Shown here piece by piece: positions 7,379-12,240 of a stretch of 12,240 nt of DNA. The stretch is from NCBI GenBank assembly GCA_022865725.1, contig JALHTP010000100.1, forward strand, positions 1-12,240. The letters run 5' to 3'. This stretch comes from Methyloceanibacter sp. GTDB taxonomy: Bacteria > Pseudomonadota > Alphaproteobacteria > Rhizobiales > Methyloligellaceae. Each line of letters opens with the position of its first letter. The first letter of the stretch is position 1. The position numbers and the translations under genes are program-made. The notes beneath the pieces were generated by a model. That model saw nothing but the letters and a program-made list of their open reading frames with translations, was not told where the DNA came from and ran no database searches.

Positions 7379-9324
7379 GCCGCGCTGCTTCGCGCCGCCG
7401 AGATGGGCGTCACCTTGCCGCTCTGCGCCATGCCTTCCAAATCCGCCGCGCCCGGATAGCCGTAGAGGAAGCCCTGTACTTGCGGGCAGCCGAACTCGCG
7501 CAGCATCGCCGCCTGCTCCTGCGTCTCGACGCCTTCGGCGGTGATGGTCACATCGAGCGACTTGCCGAGCGCGATGATGGTCTTGACGATCGCCCGCATG
7601 GCGGGATCGCGCGTCATGTTGCGGATGAACTGGCGGTCGATCTTGATCTTGGAGAAGGGGAAGCGCGCGAGATAGCTCAAGCTCGAATAGCCGGTGCCGA
7701 AATCGTCCATGGCGATGGCCACGCCGAGTTGGCGCAGGCGGTTGAGCTTGCCGAGCACTTCCTCGGTATCGTTGATGAGGAGATTCTCGGTGATCTCGAG
7801 CTCGAGCCGTTCCGGCGGCAGCCCGGTCTCGTTCAGCACCTGGGCCACCGTCTCGGCAATGTCGCCGTCGCGGAACTGCGCCGGGGACAGATTGACCGCG
7901 ACGATAAAGGATTCAGGCCATTTGGCCGCGTCGGTGCAGGCGCGCCGCAAGACCCATTCGCCGAGCGGAACGATGAGGCCGGTATCCTCCGCCACGGAGA
8001 TGAAATGCCCCGGCGCGATCTTGCCGTGCACCGGATGTTGCCAGCGGACCAGGGCCTCCGAGCCGCATTGCCGCTCGGTGGCGAGGTCGTATTGCGGCTG
8101 GTAGACGACCTCGAACTCCTCGCGTCCCAGCGCTAGCCGGAGCTCGTGCTCGACCGTGCGCCGGCGCTGCAGCGCCTTGTCCATGCCATGCTCGAAGAAG
8201 CACATGCGCTGGCCGCCGTCGCCCTTGGCGCGCGCCAAGGCGATGCCGGCATGGCGCAGCACCGTCGCCGCGGTATCGCCGTCGCCAGGCGCGAGCGCGA
8301 TGCCGACGCTGGTGGTGACCAGCATGTCCTTGCCGGCGACCTGAAACGGGCGGCGCAAGGCCTCGACCAGCCGGGTCATGAAGGCCATCACGTCGCCGAG
8401 ATTGGTGATGTCGACAAGGGCGATGGCGAATTCGTCGCCGCCCAGCCGCGTGATAAGGTCGCCCTCGCGCAGCGTCGCCTGAATGCGGGCGCCGATGTCG
8501 CGCAGCACCTGGTCGCCGCCGCTGTGATCGGCGGCTTCGTTAATCTCCTTGAACTTATCGATGTCGAGGCAGAGCACGGCGATATGCGTGCGGTCGCGAT
8601 GCATGCGCTCGATGGCGGCAGCCATGCTCTCGCCGAAAGTCTTGCGGTTGGAAAGCCCGGTGAGGGCGTCGTGCTCCTCGAGATAGCGGAGTTGCGCCTC
8701 GGCCTTGCGACGCTCCGGGCCTCGCATCCAGGCGAAGCCGGCAGGCACGGCGATGCCGGCGCCGAGCAGGGCAAGCGTGATGCCGATGACCAGGCCGAAA
8801 TAGTGGGCAAGCGCAGTCGCCTGATCGCTCTGGTCGAGATAGACGACGAGCGTGCCGCGCGACTCGCCGCTCAAGTCCAGCGGAAGCGTGAGTGAGGCAA
8901 AGTCGGAGGGGGCGCCGGGGTTCTGACTCTGAAACAGCGCGACTTTGGGCGCCTCGCCGGAGGGGCTTACGAGCAGGGTGGCAAGCTCGCCATCGAGCTG
9001 TAGCCCGGCAAGACCGCTGGTGAAGGCCAATTGGCCGGCGCTGTCGTAAAGCTCGTAGCGAAGCACGCGGTGCGCGTAGCCAGACTTGTCGAGGATCTCG
9101 GCGAATTGCGTCCTAAATGAAGGGCTGGCAAGCGCATAGAACAGCGCGTCGGGCTCGTTCAGCATCTGGGCCGTCAGGCGGTTCGCTGCGACCAGCGCTT
9201 CGCGCTCGAGCTCGAACCGGCTGGTCTTGTTCACCGCAACAAGAGCGGCCGTCGCGATCAGGGCGCTCAGCACCACCAATCCCGCCCAGTACCGATGTTT
9301 CTTGAGCGCCGCCAAACCTGACAT
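7375..9324 (-). CDS. Membrane GGDEF-EAL cyclic-di-GMP turnover protein
   Basis: This 649-residue protein can in principle both make and break down the second messenger c-di-GMP. Membrane helices at about 13-31 and 176-199 bracket a periplasmic sensor region of about 140 residues that I cannot assign to a family. The diguanylate cyclase domain has an intact GGDEF at 295-299 and an RxxD inhibitory site (Arg286, Asp289) at the usual distance before it. The phosphodiesterase domain has EALVRW from 423, Asn478, Glu510 and Glu513 in ELEITE, the pair DD at 540-541, Lys561, Glu597 and Gln617, all positions expected for an active enzyme. Both domains therefore look catalytically competent; which activity dominates cannot be told from sequence. 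The ATG at 9324 precedes the first helix suitably, though the Shine-Dalgarno is weak. It lies 156 bp downstream of moaA on the same strand and probably has its own promoter. Confidence 0.95.
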   Translation of the reverse strand: MSGLAALKKHRYWAGLVVLSALIATAALVAVNKTSRFELEREALVAANRLTAQMLNEPDALFYALASPSFRTQFAEILDKSGYAHRVLRYELYDSAGQLAFTSGLAGLQLDGELATLLVSPSGEAPKVALFQSQNPGAPSDFASLTLPLDLSGESRGTLVVYLDQSDQATALAHYFGLVIGITLALLGAGIAVPAGFAWMRGPERRKAEAQLRYLEEHDALTGLSNRKTFGESMAAAIERMHRDRTHIAVLCLDIDKFKEINEAADHSGGDQVLRDIGARIQATLREGDLITRLGGDEFAIALVDITNLGDVMAFMTRLVEALRRPFQVAGKDMLVTTSVGIALAPGDGDTAATVLRHAGIALARAKGDGGQRMCFFEHGMDKALQRRRTVEHELRLALGREEFEVVYQPQYDLATERQCGSEALVRWQHPVHGKIAPGHFISVAEDTGLIVPLGEWVLRRACTDAAKWPESFIVAVNLSPAQFRDGDIAETVAQVLNETGLPPERLELEITENLLINDTEEVLGKLNRLRQLGVAIAMDDFGTGYSSLSYLARFPFSKIKIDRQFIRNMTRDPAMRAIVKTIIALGKSLDVTITAEGVETQEQAAMLREFGCPQVQGFLYGYPGAADLEGMAQSGKVTPISAARSSAA

Positions 9325-9421
9325 GAACGACCGCCGCGTGGTCCCGAATAAGGCCTGAATCTGCGCAGGGATGCGTTAAGAACGGGGTAAGCTGGCTGAT
9401 TAACAAAGCATGCCGGGCGGG

Positions 9422-9444
9422 GTAGGCCGGATTGGGGGGCCTAC
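9422..9444. repeat. Inverted repeat between moaA and the GGDEF-EAL gene
   Basis: GTAGGCC (9422-9428) and GGCCTAC (9438-9444) form a perfect 7-bp inverted repeat with a 9-nt loop. It is 37 bp past the moaA stop and about 98 bp before the GGDEF-EAL start. No T-run follows on the minus strand, so it is not a classical intrinsic terminator. It could be a weak terminator, an mRNA end-protecting hairpin for moaA, or an operator for the downstream gene. Confidence 0.4.
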
Positions 9445-9480
9445 GGAAGAAATGCCGGGAATGCTCGATTTCCCCGATTC

Positions 9481-10479
9481 TCACCCGCCGGTCATCGACA
9501 TGGGACGCCCAACGGAAGGCCGTTCCCCCCGATCGATGACGAAGTCGTGGCCCTTGGGCTTCCTGGCGATGGCAGCGGCGATTGCCGCGTGAAGCAGGGC
9601 ATCGTCGTGGCTTGCCCTGAGGGGGCTGCGGAGATCGGCGGCGTCCTCCTGTCCGAGGCACATATAAAGTGTGCCCGTGCAGGTGACGCGCACGCGATTG
9701 CAGGACTCGCAGAAATTGTGGGTCATGGGCGTGATGAAGCCGAGCCTGCCGCCCGTCTCGCGCACAGTGACATAGCGCGCAGGTCCGCCGGAGTTGTAGG
9801 CGACCTCGTCGAGGGTGAAATGCTGGCCGAGCTGCGCCCGCACGAGCGAGAGTGGCAAATATTGCTCGGTGCGATCGGCGCCGATCTCGCCCATGGGCAT
9901 GGTCTCGATCAATGTCAGGTCGAAACCGCTCCCATGCGCCCAGCGAATGAGGTCCTCGATCTCATCCTCGTTCACGCCGCGGAGCGCCACCGTGTTGATC
10001 TTGATCTTGAGGCCGGCGCGTGATGCCGCCTCGATGCCGCGCAGCACTTGCGCGAGATCGCCCCCGCGGGTGATGACCCGGAACTTGCTCGCGTCGAGCG
10101 TGTCGAGGGAGACGTTGATGCGGGCCACGCCGCACGCGGCAAGCGCCTCGGCGTAGAGGGCGAGCTGGCTGCCATTGGTGGTGAGGGTGAGCTCGCCGAG
10201 GCCGCCGCCGAGATGACGCGACAGCCGCTCGACCAGCCACATGATGTTCCGCCGCACCAGCGGCTCGCCGCCGGTCAACCGCAGCTTGCGCACGCCTTTC
10301 GCGACGAAGGCGCTCGCCAGCCGGTCGATCTCCTCGAGCGTCAGCAAATCCTGGCGCGGCAGGAAGGTCATGGTCTCGGCCATGCAATAGATGCAGCGGA
10401 AGTCGCAGCGGTCGGTAACCGAGACCCGCAAATAGGTGATGTGCCGGCCGAAGGGGTCGATCAGGGGCTGTCCGGTCAT
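9481..10479 (-). CDS. moaA: GTP 3',8-cyclase MoaA
   Basis: MoaA is a radical SAM enzyme that rearranges GTP to 3',8-cyclo-7,8-dihydro-GTP, the first committed step of molybdenum cofactor synthesis. The 332-residue length is normal. The N-terminal cluster motif CDFRCIYC supplies Cys25, Cys29 and Cys32 for the SAM-binding [4Fe-4S] cluster, and LTGGEPL follows at 68-74. The C-terminal cluster that holds GTP uses FCESCNRVRVT (Cys257, Cys260) and Cys274 in LYMCLG. The protein ends in the Gly-Gly that is conserved and needed for activity in MoaA. The ATG overlaps the stop of the upstream 68-codon gene in an ATGA, and GGAGAGG lies just before it, which supports both the start and translational coupling. 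No other moa or mob gene is in the window. MoaA itself needs Fe-S clusters, so it is a possible client of the nearby Mrp. Confidence 0.98.
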   Translation of the reverse strand: MTGQPLIDPFGRHITYLRVSVTDRCDFRCIYCMAETMTFLPRQDLLTLEEIDRLASAFVAKGVRKLRLTGGEPLVRRNIMWLVERLSRHLGGGLGELTLTTNGSQLALYAEALAACGVARINVSLDTLDASKFRVITRGGDLAQVLRGIEAASRAGLKIKINTVALRGVNEDEIEDLIRWAHGSGFDLTLIETMPMGEIGADRTEQYLPLSLVRAQLGQHFTLDEVAYNSGGPARYVTVRETGGRLGFITPMTHNFCESCNRVRVTCTGTLYMCLGQEDAADLRSPLRASHDDALLHAAIAAAIARKPKGHDFVIDRGERPSVGRPMSMTGG

Positions 10480-10682
10480 GCCTCTCCGCCATCCTCCTCT
10501 TGCGATGGGGCTTTGCCCTCGCGGCTATAGCCCTTTGCGCCTTTGACCACGCGCTTGCGGTAGAGCGCGCTGGCGAGCGCGGCGGCCGCGGCGCTGCGGC
10601 GTTTCACGGTCTTTTTCGCCTTCATCTTGCGGCCGGCTCGCTTCTTCGGTCTAGCGCGGCCCTTCTGCGAGGTGACCGCCAT
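10476..10682 (-). CDS. Small highly basic protein coupled to moaA
   Basis: The 68-residue product is not one I can name. Residues about 7-30 are a Lys/Arg cluster (RARPKKRAGRKMKAKKTVKR), followed by an Ala-rich helix-like stretch (31-41), a further basic patch (RKRVVKGAKG) and an acidic tail. This resembles histone-like or nucleic-acid-binding tails, but no folded domain is evident. Gene status is supported by AGAGG 9 nt before the ATG at 10682 and by the 4-bp ATGA overlap with moaA, which makes it the first gene of a moaA operon. It is divergent from the DUF6494 gene across 71 bp. Low-complexity basic frames can occur by chance in GC-rich DNA, so confidence is moderate. Confidence 0.62.
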   Translation of the reverse strand: MAVTSQKGRARPKKRAGRKMKAKKTVKRRSAAAAALASALYRKRVVKGAKGYSREGKAPSQEEDGGEA

Positions 10683-10753
10683 GGGCTTTCGCCTCTAATA
10701 TAGGTGCTCCGCCTTTTCCATAGCACGGGACGGAGCGCTTCAGGAGGCCAAGG
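10683..10753. promoter_or_regulatory. Divergent promoter region, moaA operon and DUF6494 gene
   Basis: These 71 bp separate two divergent genes and should contain both promoters. An AT-rich patch (TCTAATATAGG, about 10693-10703) could be a -10 region for the minus-strand operon. GCTCCG (10706-10711) and CGGAGC (10731-10736) form a 6-bp inverted repeat with a 19-bp spacer, a possible shared operator. I cannot assign a regulator and no riboswitch-like fold is visible in so short a space. AGGAGG at 10742-10747, six bases before the DUF6494 start, is the strongest ribosome binding site in the window. Confidence 0.4.
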
Positions 10754-10948
10754 ATGGACGAGCAACGGTTTAACATGTCGCTGCGAAAATATCTTAAAGA
10801 GGTGGGCGTCAGCTCGCAGCAGGAGATCGAGCGCGTGGTGCGCGAGGAAGGCCTCGGCGGCAAGGGCAAGTTGAAGATGAAGATGGTGCTGACGGCCGCG
10901 GGCACCGGCCTCAAGCATATCGTCGAAGGCGATATCGACCTCGGCTGA
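10754..10948 (+). CDS. DUF6494 family protein
   Basis: This 64-residue protein matches my memory of the DUF6494 family of short proteins in Proteobacteria, with an N-terminal Asn-Met-Ser-x-Arg-Lys-x-Leu pattern, a central VGVSSQQEIERVV helix and a short beta-like C-terminal half. Its function is not known. A strong Shine-Dalgarno (AGGAGG, spacing 6) fixes the start. Only 25 bp separate it from the DUF971 gene downstream, so the two are probably one transcript. No membrane segment, signal peptide or cysteine is present. Confidence 0.85.
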   Translation: MDEQRFNMSLRKYLKEVGVSSQQEIERVVREEGLGGKGKLKMKMVLTAAGTGLKHIVEGDIDLG

Positions 10949-10973
10949 GATTTTTCGCGTGGAGGCATGATCG

Positions 10974-11327
10974 ATGGCCGATGCGTGGCCGACCGAGCTC
11001 AGGCTCGACAAGGACAGACGCGTTCTTACCGTGGCCTTCGACGACGGGCGAAGCTACGTGCTTCCCGCCGAGCTGTTGCGCGTGCTCTCGCCCAGCGCCG
11101 AGGTGCAGGGCCACAGCGAAGCGCAGCGCGTCACCGTCGCCGGCAAGAAGAATGTCGGCATTTTGCGGATCGAGCCGGTCGGCAATTACGCGGTGCGCAT
11201 TGGCTTCGACGATGGTCACGACACCGGTCTCTTTGTCTGGGACTATCTGCGCGAGCTCGGCGAGAACAGCGAAACGCGCTGGCAGGGCTACCTGCAAGAC
11301 CTCGCCGCCAAGAAGCTCTCGCGCTGA
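10974..11327 (+). CDS. DUF971 domain protein
   Basis: The 117-residue protein is a stand-alone DUF971 domain, the small beta-rich fold also found at the N terminus of gamma-butyrobetaine hydroxylases and at the C terminus of plant HCF101. Typical features are the N-terminal PTELRLDKDRRVLTVAFDDG, LPAELLRVLSPSAEVQGH near 30-47, and VGNYAVRIGFDDGHDTGLFVWDYLREL near 69-95. HCF101 joins DUF59, an Mrp ATPase and DUF971 in an Fe-S carrier, so a role with Mrp is a reasonable inference; direct function in bacteria is not established. GGAGG at 10961-10965 with an 8-nt spacer supports the start at 10974. An out-of-frame ATG at 10967 opens a longer shadow frame and is rejected. The gene ends 7 bp from the convergent ada stop. 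Confidence 0.92.
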   Translation: MADAWPTELRLDKDRRVLTVAFDDGRSYVLPAELLRVLSPSAEVQGHSEAQRVTVAGKKNVGILRIEPVGNYAVRIGFDDGHDTGLFVWDYLRELGENSETRWQGYLQDLAAKKLSR

Positions 11328-11334
11328 GCAGCCT

Positions 11335-12240
11335 TCATGACTTCGCTTCCTTGGCGAGAAGGGCGCGCTTCCGCTCCACGCCCCAGCGATAGCCTGACAG
11401 CGCGCCACCGGTTCTGACCACGCGGTGGCAGGGGATCGCCACGGCGAGATGGTTCGCGGCGCAGGCGGACGCGACTGCGCGCACCGATTTCGGCGCGCCG
11501 ATGGCCTCGGCGATCTCGGTGTAGCTTGCCGTGGCGCCGGCAGGAATGCGGCGGAGCGCCTCCCAGACGCGATGCTGGAAGGCCGTGCCCTGGATATCGA
11601 GAGGAAGTTCGAGGGAGCTGCGCGGCGTCTCGACGAAGGCGACGACCTGGGCGGCGATCCGCTCGAACTCCTTGTCGCCGCCCAAGAGGCGCGCGCGGGG
11701 GAACTGGTCTTGCAGCTCGTTGAGCAGGGCCTCAGGCGCGTCGCCGAGCAGGATGGCGCAGACGCCCTTCTCGCTTGCGGCGACGAGGACGGCGCCGAGC
11801 GAGCACTCGCCCACAGCGAATCTGATCTCGGCATTCGTGCCGCCGGACTTGAAATCGCGGGGCGTCATGCCGAGCACCTCGGACGATGTGGCGTAGAAGC
11901 GGCCGTTGGAGTTGAAGCCTGCGCCGTAGATGGCTTGCGTCACCGTGCCGCCCCGGCCAAGCTCCTCGCGCATGCGCTTGTTGCGGTGCGCGGCCGAGTA
12001 AGCCTTGGGCGTCACGCCGAGCGCCGCCTTGAAGATGCGATGGAAGTGATAGGGGCTCAAGCCCACCGCCTCGGCGAGGTCGCCTAGCCGAGGCTCCTCT
12101 TCCGCCGTCTCGATTAGCCGGCAGGCTTCTCTCACCTTCTCCGCATAGTGCTGAACGAGGGACGGCTCGGTCGGCTTGCAGCGTTTGCAAGGCCTGAAAC
12201 CCGCTCGTTCCGCGTCGGCCGCATTGTCGTGAAAGCGGAC
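11335..12240 (-). CDS. ada: Ada: methylated-DNA repair methyltransferase and activator (partial, 5' end off window)
   Basis: Ada repairs O6-methylguanine and methylphosphotriesters in DNA and, once methylated, activates alkylation-response genes. The visible 301 residues are open to the right edge. They begin in the zinc domain, with RPCKRC supplying two of its four cysteines; the other two, including the expected methyl-acceptor, lie outside, and some 45-50 residues are missing. An AraC-type helix-turn-helix region follows (LAEAVGLSPYHFHRIFKAAL), then the methyltransferase domain with the active-site IPCHRVV (Cys271 of this fragment, codon 11428-11430) and a conserved GYRWG after it. A GTG at 12135 is only an internal valine codon, not the start. 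No alkB or alkA is visible within the window. The gene is convergent with the DUF971 gene, with a 7-bp gap and no terminator hairpin between them. Confidence 0.95.
   Translation of the reverse strand, partial: VRFHDNAADAERAGFRPCKRCKPTEPSLVQHYAEKVREACRLIETAEEEPRLGDLAEAVGLSPYHFHRIFKAALGVTPKAYSAAHRNKRMREELGRGGTVTQAIYGAGFNSNGRFYATSSEVLGMTPRDFKSGGTNAEIRFAVGECSLGAVLVAASEKGVCAILLGDAPEALLNELQDQFPRARLLGGDKEFERIAAQVVAFVETPRSSLELPLDIQGTAFQHRVWEALRRIPAGATASYTEIAEAIGAPKSVRAVASACAANHLAVAIPCHRVVRTGGALSGYRWGVERKRALLAKEAKS

Noticed and set aside
10967..11392. 141-codon plus-strand frame starting just before the DUF971 gene
   Set aside because: It is out of frame with the recognised DUF971 protein and Arg-rich.
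11425..12087. 220-codon plus-strand frame opposite ada
   Set aside because: Shadow of the Ada coding frame; repetitive Arg/Gly/Ala composition.
12133..12135. GTG as start codon of ada
   Set aside because: The frame continues upstream to the window edge with the zinc-domain RPCKRC motif, so this is an internal valine.

Overview
The window looks like a chromosomal segment of an alphaproteobacterium, probably of the Hyphomicrobiales (Rhizobiales). This is inferred from the high GC content, the housekeeping gene set (Mrp, MoaA, DUF971, DUF6494, Ada) and a two-hairpin dispersed repeat of a kind familiar from that group. No phage, transposon, CRISPR or secretion module is visible. Nine genes are well supported, and one more short gene (68 aa, coupled to moaA) is likely.

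Region 1 (1-4757, minus strand) is a cell-envelope pair. A divergent class A penicillin-binding protein (2355-4757) is followed by a large membrane protein of unknown function with a long predicted periplasmic domain (196-2109). A 99-bp two-hairpin repeat (2256-2354) sits between them. Region 2 (4758-5638) is an 881-bp spacer between divergent genes, without a convincing gene. It holds several short direct and inverted repeats and a second copy of the two-hairpin repeat (5496-5596). The two copies differ by paired changes that preserve the stems.

Region 3 (5639-7378, plus strand) is mrp/apbC, an Fe-S cluster carrier ATPase, followed by a membrane-anchored Pro/Ala/Lys-rich protein. Its stop codon overlaps that of the convergent gene. 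Region 4 (7375-10682, minus strand) runs 68-aa basic protein, then moaA (4-bp ATGA overlap), then a GGDEF-EAL cyclic-di-GMP protein. Region 5 (10754-11327, plus strand) is a DUF6494 and DUF971 pair with strong ribosome binding sites. Region 6 (11335 to the right edge, minus strand) is ada, cut by the window edge inside its N-terminal zinc domain.

A functional thread is iron-sulfur metabolism. Mrp (DUF59 plus P-loop ATPase) and DUF971 are the three parts fused in plant HCF101. Here they are encoded separately about 4 kb apart, with the Fe-S enzyme MoaA between them. I see no clearly new multi-gene system. The points most worth follow-up are the covarying repeat, the split HCF101-like set, the small basic partner of MoaA, and the unknown membrane protein next to the unusual penicillin-binding protein.
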